A stretch of DNA of 49,710 nt from Chromera velia (GCA_018398765.1 JAHBMJ010005739.1:1-49710); one strand, 5' to 3'; counted from the stretch's first letter, positions 22,801 through 33,115 are shown. Numbers and translations are program-made. The notes: generated from the letters alone by a model not told the origin.

Positions 22801-23749
22801 CTTCTCGACCTCCTTCTCGATGGTGGCGTAGACGGGACCGAGACCCTTCTCCTGCATTCATGCATCCAGAGTTCAGTCAGGGTCAGCATATCAATGTACA
22901 TGACCGGAAGAGATTTGGAATAGTGAGCAATGATGTTCAGGAGGGGTGAATGGATGGACCCATCGACATGCGGAACGTGAAGGGAAAAACACGGAGGTCA
23001 GAGAGACGTGGAAGTGCCGAGTCGTCTCCTGAATGAGAGCAGTAGAGAAATAAATTGGATCCGACATTTGGCTCACTGGGTTCCGTTAACAATAGGAACA
23101 CAAATTTGAGTTAATTTTGCGTTGATTCCCGGCTTGTTGAGTCTGAATCGCGAATGTTGTTCAGCGGATGAAAATTCAGACTGACCTTCGCCTCCTCGAA
23201 GGTCATCTTCAGAACCGATTGCGGGACAAGGGACGTCTCACATGCGTCAGGAAATCTGAACTGCATGATGAAAGGGATGCCGGCAGATGGGTCAGTGAGT
23301 TTCTCGTAGAAGGCCATGTTAGAGCTCAGTTGCTTTGCACTCTGGCCTTCAAATTCCTCCATTTTCTCCTTTGCAATAGCCTCGTTGACATACAAGGCGA
23401 CACCGAAACGGCACAGCTTGGGGTCAGCTTCAGAGGCACCTGCGCCCATGAGCTTCATTCCAGTACTGTACTCTCTGTCAAACTTGGTCAAGGTGCCTTT
23501 CTCAAGGTAGGGGTGGTCTCCAACAGGAGCGTCGCGGGGACGCATTACGTCCTTTCCGCCGCCGCCATCACCGCCGTTGCCGGATCCATCACCCTTCGAC
23601 CCACCCAGGCAGTACCAGAGAGCAATGATGCCTCCAATTACGAGAAGCACAACACCTCCAATGATGCCGCCCTTCACAAGGAGCTTTTTGCGGTTCTGGG
23701 CAGACTCCTGCTCAGATGTTGCCGCTTCTCCTCTCAGAGGTTCCGACAT
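16104..23749 (-). CDS. Membrane-anchored protein with four chalcone-isomerase-like modules
   Basis: Ten exons: 23186-23749, 22321-22851, 21788-21936, 21279-21356, 19895-20816, 19388-19530, 18938-19018, 17670-18363, 17090-17196, 16104-16685. All junctions have GT-AG ends and agree in phase. ATG is at 23749-23747, TGA at 16106-16104; about 1,283 residues. Residues 23-48 form one hydrophobic helix after RNRKK-type basic residues, so I infer a type II anchor with the modules outside the cytosol. The recurring blocks are WLMGLGVRSK, VYTVGLYVDP, a (L/V)LKL..(V/A)R helix start and VFRLFFGSNPISPKLKDS, which match the chalcone-isomerase-like fold. Linkers are acidic and Pro-rich. Exon 2 has one frame break near 22362: the frame encoding NTAVSYFAK must shift to read WLMGVGVRVKTI. 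Function (lipid binding, enzyme or scaffold) is not visible. Confidence 0.88.
18108..20025 (-). other. CHI-like module 3
   Basis: Built from the end of exon 5, exons 6 and 7 and the start of exon 8. Blocks: MWLMGLGVRSKSVV, VNVYTVGLYVDPVLASVG, FYEKLLQGPPAAPM, ILKLHMARGIKVKQL, VFNLFLGSNAVSPALKDS. Its intron positions and phases (1, 0, 0, 0) equal those of module 2, and it is the most complete module in the window. Confidence 0.8.
18780..18902. repeat. Intron microsatellites, exon 7-8 intron
   Basis: GT, GAGT and GA repeats within the intron 18364-18937 of the chalcone-isomerase-like gene. A second CA/GA/CAGA block sits at about 19048-19150 in the next intron and a GA block at about 19832-19872 in the one after. 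Confidence 0.9.
20337..20400 (-). repeat. Coding repeat: (Glu-Pro-Thr)n linker
   Basis: A 9-bp repeating unit in exon 5 encodes six consecutive EPT triplets in the linker between modules 2 and 3. A related acidic linker, rich in DKPDEKPDDKPDD, lies at about 17900-18060 between modules 3 and 4. Both are probable flexible spacers. Confidence 0.85.
20530..22440 (-). other. CHI-like module 2
   Basis: Built from the end of exon 2, exons 3 and 4 and the start of exon 5. Blocks in order: WLMGVGVRVKTI (after the frame break), GYSAALYVDPVKASVPF, LYNTLLSGPPSVPM, VLKLNFVRDITPDQL, then EVFRLFFGSNPISPKLKDS. The Arg of GVGVR falls where plant chalcone isomerases carry a conserved arginine in GAGVRG (established for that family; equivalence is inferred from the local match). 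Confidence 0.75.
21561..21785. repeat. Imperfect (GACT/GCCT)n tetranucleotide array in an intron
   Basis: About 220 bp of degenerate tetranucleotide repeat fills the intron between exons 3 and 4. On the minus strand it starts exactly at the donor, which itself reads GTCAGTCA. Confidence 0.9.
22683..23506 (-). other. CHI-like module 1 (divergent)
   Basis: Spans the end of exon 1 and the start of exon 2. It keeps KLMGAGASEADPKLCRFGVA plus LYVNE, then SVLKMTFEEAKEKG and a helix with LPNTLKVG. The GVGVR arginine is absent and the FFGSNPISP block is not recognisable. It lacks the introns that interrupt modules 2 and 3 at the GVGVR and GPP..PM positions, so it is either the oldest or the most altered module. 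Confidence 0.6.
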
Positions 23750-23995
23750 GGTTTCAACGAGAGAGAAACTGAAAACTTGAAAGACGAGCGGTCGGTGATT
23801 CCGAAAACAGACCACGGACAGCCGGCAGAGGCCTGTGACAAACAATGACAGGCGGTCCAAATCTCGAGTCTTCTCAGAATCAAACAATGAAAGCATATAT
23901 ATGTCGCTAACCAAAAACCGTTTTTTCCCTATATATGCATGGCTTGTAGTATATATATATATACGTGTATGATAGTTTTTTTTTTTTCAATTTTT

Positions 23996-24025
<30 letters not shown>
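23750..24025. promoter_or_regulatory. Upstream region of the CHI-like gene
   Basis: Presumed 5' untranslated region and promoter side of the minus-strand gene starting at 23749. It is AT-rich, with CCTATATATGCATGG at about 23929-23943 and a TA microsatellite from 24000. A TATA-like role is possible but not shown. Confidence 0.3.
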
Positions 24026-24028
<3 letters not shown>

Positions 24029-24516
24029 CCTCTGCCCTTGAATTTTGTACGGTCAAAATACATAAAATTATGATCATAATATTTTGAACTTAGGTTTTAT
24101 ACATGGTGGGCTATGTAAGTATATATCAGTAGGCTTTATACTTTTATACATGATAACAATGCTGAGAGATAAACTCTATCTCATATGACTGGTTAATCTT
24201 TAAAAAATTATTGATCTACCGGTTTTCTCTTCTGGACCAAATTTTCTTTAATCACTGTGATTTTCCGTACACGTCAGACGCCCACCTTCGATCATAAAGA
24301 CTATGGAGACAGGTTGTGGCTGGGCTGTTAGTCCATAAATTACGATTTTTTTGCGTTGTTTTCGCACGCACCGCGCGCGTGATAAAACCTTTTATGGGGC
24401 AAAATCAATAGGGATCCTTGAAGCAACCATTTTTTTTTTGCAAAAAAAACAATTAAAAAAAATGTATCAATACAGAGCTACAACCAGATCGTGCATATAA
24501 AATTCAAGGGCAGGGG

Positions 24517-24519
<3 letters not shown>
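24026..24519. mobile_element. TIR element (494 bp) inserted in a (TA)n tract
   Basis: The left end AAGCCTCTGCCCTTGAATTT (24026-24045) and the right end at 24499-24519 are inverted copies with one mismatch over 21 bp. Both are flanked directly by TA repeats (24000-24025 and 24520-24548), consistent with insertion at TA. The interior is AT-rich with no ORF, so this is probably a non-autonomous MITE. Confidence 0.8.
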
Positions 24520-24548
<29 letters not shown>

Positions 24549-24552
<4 letters not shown>

Positions 24553-25376
24553 GATCGACCGCGCAAAAAAAATTGTATCGATTTATTAATAAAAACAAGT
24601 GAGTGCGCGCACTTTACGCGCGGAAGTGACTAAGGTCTTGTGAATGTGTTATGACGTACGTACGGGCTAAAGGAAAACGTTAACAAACATAATATATATA
24701 TGGGCCGTCTGTCTGCTCGCAGTCTTCGTTTGCCCTCCCTGTGTATTTTTGGCCTGCTTCCTGCAAAAGCCCTGCTTTGCTCTAGAGTGGCCAACTGGTG
24801 GTACTCGCTCTTGCAAACTATGTACACCGTTCCCGCTGCAATGCTGCATGCCTGGAAGGGAACCCGTTGTCCAGAGTTTTCGAGAGCCTCCTTGCGGCTG
24901 CTTCGTTGGGCTGGTCTGGATTTTGTTTGTTCGTTGGGGGTGGGAGTACCACAACACCCTGGCACTAGCGGGCAGCAGCGACGGAGAGTTCAAGGCACCG
25001 GCTCTCTCTTCTTTAAGGGCAGAGCTAGACATGCAGTTGCGGAAGAGGTCTGCACGCGGCGGGCGGGGGCGATCGCTTCTTTACATTTCCCTCCTCTTGC
25101 CAAGCTTACCCCCCTTCAATAAGTTTTTCCCTCCTCTCATCGCATGTTTGTGTTTCTTCTTTGCAACAAATCCACCTCTGGTCTCTACTCCTTTTCCGCC
25201 CTCCCTCGATCTGCTCTCACAGTAACCGACGGCTCTCTGTTCAGTTTCTTACGTCTGCTCTCATTTAACCCACAAGGTGAAAGCAGTGCTCTGTCTGTTG
25301 AAATATTCAATGTAGTGACTACAAACTCTGTGTACGTGATTCTTGTATTCGGTGTGTTGATAACTTCATGCATAGA
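24549..25376. other. Intergenic, no supported gene
   Basis: Overlapping frames on both strands between 24630 and 25230 have no domain or consistent exon borders. A short palindromic GTGCGCGCAC lies near 24602. Confidence 0.5.
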
Positions 25377-25480
25377 CTTTCTTCATGTGCCAAGTGGCTG
25401 GATGAAAGAGAATTCCTACACTGCCTGGCTGAACTGGAATCCATTAATTCAAATGATTGTAACTGTCCACTCCCCGGTGT
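25377..25480 (+). CDS. Possible internal exon, unknown protein
   Basis: An acceptor-like GCATAG precedes 25377 and a perfect donor GTAAGT follows about 25480. The frame between reads SSCAKWLDEREFLHCLAELE, a plausible helical peptide. No partner exon was found, so this is only a candidate. Confidence 0.25.
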
Positions 25481-26234
25481 AAGTACATCTGAACTCTTTA
25501 TCCGTAATGTCATTCGATCGCTTCTATGCTCGCATCCAGCCTGTTTTTTTGATGTCTGTCTCCCAATTCTAGAAAGTGATTAACTGATCAACTCCACCGG
25601 CGACTTAACAAACAACAACCATGCATATATGTGCCGCCCGGGAGTTTAGTGCTCCAACTGGGGTTAGGCATCCTCTAACTAACTACTTATAAGCATGCAG
25701 ATTACGGTTTGATTACTAAATCTTTTCTTGAGCTACTATTGGTATCTAAATCCATCAATTACACATTTACTGAACTGAATACATTTAACATCATTATGAC
25801 TTTCAAAAAATTACATATTCAATCAATCAACTAGTCGATTAAATATAATTAAATAAGAGCTATGTCATAAAATATTCTAAAATTCGTTAGACTTACGGGT
25901 AAACATATTCTGTATTAATATTCTCTAACCTTCCTTAGAGGATACTCTTTGATAAATGCTATGGGGGCACAAAAAAAATTAAAAATTTAATTTGCTTATC
26001 CCACAGTATATGGGATAAGGGGGAGAGCTTGTTCATAAGAAATGGATTCACGGTCAAATGCGGCGGCGCCGAATATGGGATAAGCAGACTTATGCGGCAG
26101 CGTATATGGGACCCATAATGTATACCAACTGTGGAAATCATTGATCAATAGTCGGTTAAAAAAGTTTTGTAATCCGGTATAAATTTTTCTAAATTTTCTC
26201 AAACCGCTTGATTCTAAAAGCTTTTTATAAGTAT

Positions 26235-26475
26235 ATTTAATAAATTAATGCCGATTGATATTGATGATCAACTTATCGATCAAGTATGATCAAGTCAAGG
26301 GAACTTACCATGCAATACCATTTAGGCTAATTTACGTGCTATCATGCATGAAAAACATATATAAAAGAGCGATGTTTAATAAATGGCGGTCGATGTTGAC
26401 GATCGAGTATGATTGTGTCGAGGAAACTTATCATAAAATAACTTTTAGGCGCTATTATGAAAAAACATGTAAAAT
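26235..26475 (+). repeat. Diverged tandem duplication, about 130-bp unit
   Basis: Two segments starting TTTAATAAAT at about 26237 and 26371 share the order GAT(A/G)TTGA(T/C)GATC, GTATGAT, GGAA(C)ACTTA, TTTAGGC, GCTAT.ATG and AAACAT. They are diverged and AT-rich, with no coding sense. Confidence 0.6.
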
Positions 26476-26753
26476 AAGAGGTATACGTCTGGAGAGAGAA
26501 ACGAAAAGAGGGAAGAGAATGAAGAAAGCAGTGACAGAAAGAAAGAAGAAATACAGAACAATACAGAGAACAGATAAAGAGGATAAAAGTGTGGACATTG
26601 ACTTAAAGTTTGTTCCTAGCGTCTGGCCTATACGTCTTTCATCTCTTCCTTCTGTCCTGATTACTGCTCTCGCTACTAGCTCTCTCTCTCATACGACCTC
26701 ATACTTGACGCTCCTCCATCTGAATGCCTTCTTCGGCATTTGCTAAGTACTTC

Positions 26754-27458
26754 CTACCCCTCAGTCATAACCAGTGCACTGCCTACTCCTCCTTCCTCCC
26801 AGCCCTCCCCTTGCACTCCTCTGGTCCCCCGTATGCACGCGCTTGCCGCTTTCAGGTGGGCAATCTGCAGTCGGGCTCGGATCCGGCCGCATGTCTTGCT
26901 TACATGTTGCCCCCATTTCTCACTCAATCGCTCTGCCACCCTCTTCAAGAACATCTTTGCCTCCCCCTCCATCGTCCCGTCGATCGCACTCACTAGTGGA
27001 GTGAAGTCGCACCCTCTGTCCACGCTTGCCTGCCCATGTTTCCTCTTCTTTTCTTCTGCTGCTGCTTTGAGGGTTTGAGTCCAGGTCACCTTCTCCCTCG
27101 AGGCGGCGTGTGGGTTTATCACCCTGGTGTCAAAAATTGCCAGCCTTTGTGGAGCATAGGCCCCCCGGACTTGGAAGTCCCCCCTTAGCGCCGGACATCC
27201 CTGCACCTCCCCTTCCTCCCTAATGATCGGCTCTTTTGCGTGGACCGCTCCCGCGGGGTATGCTTCCGCTGCTAGACTCGCCCACGTACGGTTGACTTCG
27301 TCATGTTGCAGCGTTGGCAGTCTCCCGACTGGGCAGTTAAGGGCATGTTGCAGACTCCACCTTCCCCCACATCCCTCACATCTGCTCTTCTCCCCCCCTA
27401 CCCTCCCCTGGTATCGGATTGTCATCGCATCTCGGAATTCGTCTGGGCTGAGATTCAT
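26754..27458 (-). pseudogene. Retroelement C-terminal domain, 5'-truncated fragment
   Basis: A 234-residue ORF with ATG at 27458-27456. It carries [19 protein letters not shown], a Cys/His cluster, then a KEPIIREE segment, [34 protein letters not shown] and [19 protein letters not shown]. This succession is one I know from the region after the reverse transcriptase in retroelement proteins of metazoa and protists. No reverse transcriptase precedes it here, so it is a 5'-truncated copy. The frame itself is intact. The assignment rests on motif memory, not on a search. Confidence 0.6.
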
Positions 27459-28104
27459 TCCGTGACGGGAGAAAAGATAGAAGAGCGGAAAAGCGAAATG
27501 TGGGAGGTTGTCAGGATAGCAAATTTTTAAAGACAGTTCTTGGAAAGGGCGGCCCAGTCAGAACTTTTTAGTGAATATAGATAAACAGAAAGATCAAAAT
27601 TCGGGAGGTAGTCAGGCAGACAGAACGGGCACTTAGCTAGGATGATGAGAAAGCAGTCAATTTCTGAGTCAAACAGACACTGTCGGGGAGGCAGAACTTT
27701 GAGCACACTCAGAAAAGAAGACAAATTTTAAATTAAAAATGCAGTCAAGCACACAGGAAGGCATACCTGCACGAGAACCAACAGGCAGGTAGGCAGAAAT
27801 ACGCTCAGTCATGCCGGAAAGAAACGTTAAGATGGAAACAGAGTGGGATTATGACTTCTAAATCTCACAGTTTGTTTATGAGGTGGCATGTAGAGATATA
27901 TATAGCTGAGTGGTTAGATAAGAGGTCGGAATTGAGAGAAATGGTATGAAAGAGGTAAGATAAGAAAAGTGAAATGTAAGTGAAGAGATTCTGATATCAG
28001 ATGTGAGCAAACAGGGGCACTGAGAGTCTCAGAGTAGCCTGTGTATCTGTCTGTCTGCCTGGTTGCCTGCTTGGCAGTGCCTAGCATATCTGCGTCTTTG
28101 CATC
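27459..28104. other. Intergenic, nothing recognised
   Basis: No convincing ORF on either strand; several short CAGACAG/CAGGCAG runs. Confidence 0.5.
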
Positions 28105-28112
28105 GCTTTGCA

Positions 28113-28706
28113 CTAGGGGGGGTCACTCTGGAAGGTTATGGTAAATTTTAAGCCCAGAATAACATAAAATATGAACAAAAACAGATTTTTGCGAGCCAGT
28201 CTAGCAACTTAGAGCTCCGTCTGGTCAAGTTACATTAAAATCTGGTGTAACAGTTAAACTTTTTGAAGTGTAGGCTACGTGGTTACTTTGGGTTACCCCC
28301 TTTTTATCTTTGTCATACAAAGAGGTTACAGGTTACCCGGTTATAAACATTTTAACCTCAGTAACCAACCAAATTTTCAACTTTTAAAAACATTTAAAAT
28401 GATGTTTAGAACACGTTTGAATGCTAAGCCTTCTTAAGGGAGGTTACTTCATTTTTGAGGTCAAAAAAAGCTTACGGATTACCCGGGGAGTTTGGGGGCA
28501 AAGTGAGTGTAACACATCATTTTTCATCATTTTTGATCATAACCTGAATTGTTTAACAATCTTGAAGCCAGTTTTGTGAGTAACCAAACGTAACTAATTG
28601 ATTGACACCACTTTTGACTAATAGCTATATGTCATACGTTGTAGGGGGGGGGTGATACTGTAGGGTTAGTAACCATGGTGTAACCGGCTGAAGTGCCCCC
28701 CCCTAG
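28113..28706. mobile_element. hAT-type MITE, 594 bp with 8-bp target duplication
   Basis: The left flank GCTTTGCA (28105-28112) and the right flank GCTTTGCA (28707-28714) are identical 8-bp copies, the duplication length known for hAT transposons. The ends CTAGGGGGGGTCACT and its inverted partner ending in GTGCCCCCCCCCTAG form imperfect inverted repeats. The interior has many GGTTAC/GTAACC words, possibly transposase-binding repeats, and no transposase ORF. Confidence 0.85.
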
Positions 28707-28791
28707 GCTTTGCATATTTCTCTACCTTTCTGCTATTCTGCCAGTGTCATTCTCTCATTTTATGGGTCTGTTTATTCTGTCGTTTGGAATA

Positions 28792-28862
28792 TCTGTCTGC
28801 CTGCCTGCCTGCCTGCCTGCGCCTGCCTGCCTGCCTGCCTGTCTGCATGCCCATCTGTCTGC
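28792..28862. repeat. (CCTG)n microsatellite
   Basis: About 70 bp of CCTG/TCTG tetranucleotide repeat. Confidence 0.9.
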
Positions 28863-29789
28863 GTCGGGTGATAGTTGGGGCATAAGTCTTAGAGCAATGA
28901 GTTGATGACTGTGGGCAGGAAAAAGCAAGAACCAAACATGGGAAAGAATAAAGTGGGAAGAGGCCATGTATTGAAATTAGAGCACTGAACTGAGAAGACT
29001 GAGATTTTAAATTAATGAGACTTGATTTGAGAGCTGATGTGAGCGTGAAAGGCTCGGCGAAGAGGCAACTTAGATGACAGTGGGAGAGATATGGCATACA
29101 AAAGTGTAATGAGAATAGTGAAATGAAATAGGCAGGGTAGTGGATTGTCATGCGAAAACACGCAGCAAAACCGATTATTATGAGATTGAGCGGTGATAAG
29201 ATGAATAGAGATTGATAAATACACATGGAATGAATGCATCATCCAATGCAAGCAGACCTGCATGAGTGAACATGTCAGCGCAGTGAGCTAGCACGAACGC
29301 ATAATTTTATACAGTCGGAGAGCTGCAGGATGTATGCATACAACGACGATCGTGCAATGACACAGGGAAGCGAGAAGGAGAGAATGGAGTGCAGTGGGAT
29401 AAAGTAAACGAATGAGAGGCATTGAGAGCACGCAGTGAGATGAAAGCAATATAAGAATGAGACTAGTATGAGCAGTAAGTCCAAATATATACTAAGTCGC
29501 AGACACGGTGCTAGTGGTTGCGTGGATTGTATACGTGATTGCACATCTTTGAAGCAACATGCAAATGAAGTGGCTGACAAAACGGCTATATTTAATCGGT
29601 TTTCGTGCCTCGAAGGGCAGCCTAGCGGCCCCAGCTTGAGGCTCTGCATGAACTCGTGTATTAACATTGATACCTTGAGTTACGTGCGCACAGATAATGG
29701 GAACCACCATGATTTTTGAGGCACTAACCTAAAGGTGAGTGTGACTCGCAACTTTTGCAATTTTTTGTGCACACGCGGCTTTATAACAC
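28863..29789. other. Intergenic; one weak plus-strand ORF
   Basis: An ATG-started frame at 29468-29719 (83 codons, Cys-rich start, HANEVADKTAIFNRFSCLEG) is the only candidate. It has no recognised domain and overlaps an equally open minus frame, so I do not call it a gene. Confidence 0.4.
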
Positions 29790-30208
29790 GAGATACACCC
29801 AACCAGTTGGGTGAGTGCCTCGGGGAGCCCTTTAGGGTGTCCGCAAATTTAATTGATATACACCATCGGGGGCTTGGGCATGTCTTGTACAGGTGCGTAC
29901 ATACATGAGGCGGGGGCTATGGCAATATGCACGAAGTATGCTTTTCAGGACCATGCGAGCATACACTTACAACTCTGTGTGAATTACTTGAGGGGCACGC
30001 ATATGCAAAGTAATTAAGATATGTGCGATCGCGGCTCCGTACGAGTTGCTTGAGGGGCACATTTTGGAATTCGGATGACACCGTAACAGATGGAGATAGA
30101 AGCGACTCCCCTCCCCAAAAATGAAAAAATGCGTTAATATGCGAGTGCGTGCGATCTCAGGGCCTCTCAGCTGATCTCAGCAGAGCTGAGCTGCCCCCCA
30201 AGGCGATA
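29790..30208 (+). repeat. Palindrome-ended repeat family, copy A
   Basis: Begins with a GATACACCCAACCAGTTGGG hairpin and shares, in order, GTGAGTGCCTCGGGG, CATCGGGGGCTT(A/G)GGCATG, GCTTTTCAGGACC, ACTTGAGGGGCACGC, GCTTGAGGGGCACATTTTGG, AATGAAAAAATGCGTTA and GCAGAGCTGAGCTGCCCCCC with copies at 32650 and 33116. It is joined tail to tail with an inverted copy at 30221. Confidence 0.9.
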
Positions 30209-30220
30209 CGGGATACATGT

Positions 30221-30543
30221 CACGGTCGGTCAGTGTTGCCCAAGTTCCAAAATTTGCCCTTCAAACAACTTGACGGAGCCGCGATCGTGTGTGCCTTACT
30301 TACTTTGCGCATGCGTGCCCCTCAAGTGTAACTCGTACGGAGTTGCACACTAGGTTGCACATACATATATATGACGTACGCACGGTCCCAAAAAGTATAT
30401 ACTTCGCACGTGTTGCCGTGGCCCCTGCCTCATGGCAGCACACAAGACATGTCTAAGCCCCCGATGGTGTACACCAATCAAATATGAGCGGACCCCCTAA
30501 ATGGCCTCCCGAGGCACTCACCCAACTAGTTGGGTGTATCCCG
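30221..30543 (-). repeat. Palindrome-ended repeat family, inverted copy A'
   Basis: Reverse-complement copy of the same family, ending at 30543 in CCAACTAGTTGGGTGTATCC. With copy A it makes a 754-bp inverted dimer with a short centre. It lacks the AAAAATGAAAAAATGCG to GAGCTGCCCC end. Confidence 0.85.
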
Positions 30544-30720
30544 TAAAATTATTTTTTAAAAAAATATTTCTATTCTGCATATATTCATCTATCACCTCGA
30601 GACGTAAGGTTGAGGGAGGCGTTGCTGTTTGATGAATCCAGTTGATTTCCAGAGATAAACCTGTTTCTTAAGCAGTTTACGGGTATCTCGGAGGAGGGTC
30701 ATTCATTCGGTACAGGTATC

Positions 30721-31923
30721 TTGTGGCCGGAGAGGAAGTCATGGGGAAAGGGCGGTGAGGTCCCTGCATCTTGGGCCTCCTTAAAGTTCCGTGCGTTAGT
30801 CTCTTATGCAAAGCATTCATCGCGGGGTCCTTTTTCTTTTCCGTGTAAGGCCTTGAATGGATTATTGCATATTTTCTCACCACACGCTGACCTTCCGTCA
30901 GTTTTTGCTTTTCAGGAGTTGGTGAGTGAATTCAATGGGTCTTTTGACAGGAGTGCGGACCGGGCGTCGGTCGTTCGACTTTCTCCCCACTGGCCTGCAG
31001 GAAGAGCATCTTTTATAGTGGATGATATTAAAGCATATTTCCTTTCTCTCCCTTGGTCTGACTTTCTATCTTCTTTGTTTGAATTCATTTCGCTTGTGAA
31101 GAGTCAGGGGAGGAATCGTTTTATTATTTTAAGAAAGGAAAGGCCTGTTTGTTTGCGGGTTGTAGGTCCGGCGGGGGTGGAGTCATGGTTATCATACTCA
31201 AAATGGAGATGTCCTGTTGCTTTCTTGTCATCACATTCAAACCACCCTTCTTCTCCTGTATGTCCACTCAACTTACTGCCCCAGATTATCTCGGTAGATT
31301 TTGCCTCTAATATGATTATTGTATTGGGGAAGCAGGTTGGACAGTGGGAAGGCTTCCCTCAAGGGAGCCCTTGTTCTGCTGGAGGAGCTTGTTTTTATGC
31401 TGCATAGAAAGAGAGAAGAAGGGCTACGGATGCTGGCATTTTTAGATAGAAGGGTGACAAGTGGTTTATGGCTCGGTACATGGATGACAGGTCGGTTTTA
31501 GCCTGGTCTTGGTCCTCTTCTTTCTTGAATGATGACCCCTTCATGGTATCCTTGCAAAGCCAGGACTTCTATCATTCCAGCTGTATACTAAAAAGACAAG
31601 CAGGGTACACAGTGCTCGGTTTGTCATTGTTCTGCGTACTGTATGCATCTGAAATCGTACTTTTTGAGTCTGCTAACCCAAATTGTAGGCCGATGGCTCA
31701 ATGTCTCTCAGGTATAAGGGATGGCACGATTTCTTGCAAGTCATCTTTGTCCCTAGAGAGGAGTAGGTTTGCTCACGGCTTCTCTTACATCACAAGTGGG
31801 GGTGGGCGTTGCGGTTTAATTTCAGGGCATGTCACTTATACGTTACTCTCGACAAATGCCCCTGCATCGGTTGTGGTGCATTCGCTCATGTGTTTGTTTG
31901 CTGAGCTGCTAGTGTATCAATAG
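30721..31923 (+). pseudogene. Reverse-transcriptase pseudogene
   Basis: One frame runs through reverse-transcriptase blocks in order: KFRALVSYAKHSSRG, the catalytic-aspartate block FIVDDIKAYFLSLPWSDF, QWEGFPQGSPCSAGG and WFMARYMDDRS with the YMDD core. Two TAG codons at 31405-31407 and 31447-31449 break it between the PQGSP and YMDD blocks. The frame then stays open to 31923. There is no credible ATG at the start and no endonuclease nearby. It lies between inward-facing palindromic ends of the repeat family (30543 and 32650), which may be terminal repeats of the same element. Catalytic aspartates are still present despite the stops. Confidence 0.75.
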
Positions 31924-32649
31924 TCTTTTTCTTTTTTGCATAGATCGTTTTTATATGGAGTAGTATGCACTACTTCTCCTCTCCTAATTCGTGAATGGAT
32001 GTGTGTGCAAGGGTTGTTACGTAGACTCTGTATTCTTTTAATTTAATTGAATGCATGGTATTCCAACTTGTAGGCATAACTTCTGAACTTTTCGACTGAT
32101 TTGTTCTAGATGCTTTGCATCACTTGCGGCTTTTCTTTACACACAAAGCCTACAGCGATAGAGAAAAGACAGTGACAAAACGGAAGGGGGGGTGCACGTT
32201 CTCTAGCGCAGGTGGTTTATTGATTCTGGGATCACGTGACTATATGGCACTGTGATAATATGCTGTACCGGACGAATATATTATACGTGCGGTATGAGCG
32301 AGCTACATGCATTTATCTTTTTTTACTCTTTGGATTTTTCTTTTTTCTGCGTACATTTTTTATTTTTCATGCTTTACATGTTTATCTTTTTCGCTTGCAT
32401 GTATCACGTTGATCGATCCATGGAAGAGGGTATGACTGATTAATTCGATGGAGACCGTGTCCTCTCTTAACAAACGGTGCACTGTAGGAGAACTTAAAGC
32501 GCTCAGCTGTCTGAAGAGCACATACTTCTCTAGGTTCTTATCATAAAATTAATGTATGCATACATATAGTTAATTATATATAAGTGAATTAATTAAGCCG
32601 TGCAGTTGTCTGGGGCGCACGCACCCGTGTTGACCGATATATTAGGTAC
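31924..32649. other. Spacer, nothing recognised
   Basis: AT-rich, with T-runs at 32312-32400 that give hydrophobic nonsense frames. No gene supported. Confidence 0.5.
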
Positions 32650-33080
32650 GGGATATACCTAACCAGTTGGGTGAGTGCCTTGGGGGGCCATTTAGGGGGT
32701 CTCAGAGACTGCTCATATTTGATTGGTGCACACTATCGGGGGCTTAGGCATGTCTTGTGTACTGCCATGGGGCGGGGGCCACGGCAATATACGTAAAGTA
32801 TATGCTTTTCAGGACCGTGCGCATCGTATGTGCAACTCTGTGTGAGTTATACTTAAGGAGCACGCATGCGCAAAGTAATTAAGTAAGGCACGTGCGATTG
32901 CGGCTCCGTGCAAGTTGCCTGAGGGGCATATTTTGGAACTCAGGCGACACCGGCCAACCGACCGTGACAAAGACAGAACTGATCCCCCCCCTAAAATGAA
33001 AAAATGCATTATGGGAGTGTGTGGGATCTCAGGGCCTCTCGGTTGATCTCAGCAGAGCTGAGCTGCCCCCCAAGGTGATG
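32650..33080 (+). repeat. Palindrome-ended repeat family, copy B
   Basis: Starts GGGATATACCTAACCAGTTG and ends at the GAGCTGCCCCCCAAGGTGATG block. Same order of blocks as copy A, about 36 bp before copy C and in the same orientation. Confidence 0.9.
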
Positions 33081-33115
33081 CATATAGTAACATATAGTTT
33101 ATATCGATAGTTTAT

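Noticed and set aside
24630..25225. Overlapping 110-158 codon ORFs on both strands
   Set aside because: No domain, no agreed exon borders and equal openness on both strands.
2398..31449. Stop-codon reassignment (TAG or TAA read as an amino acid)
   Set aside because: In-frame stops occur only in mobile-element-like genes. The well-supported genes end normally at TGA (CHI-like, secreted protein) and TAG (LRR), with no internal stops in long exons.
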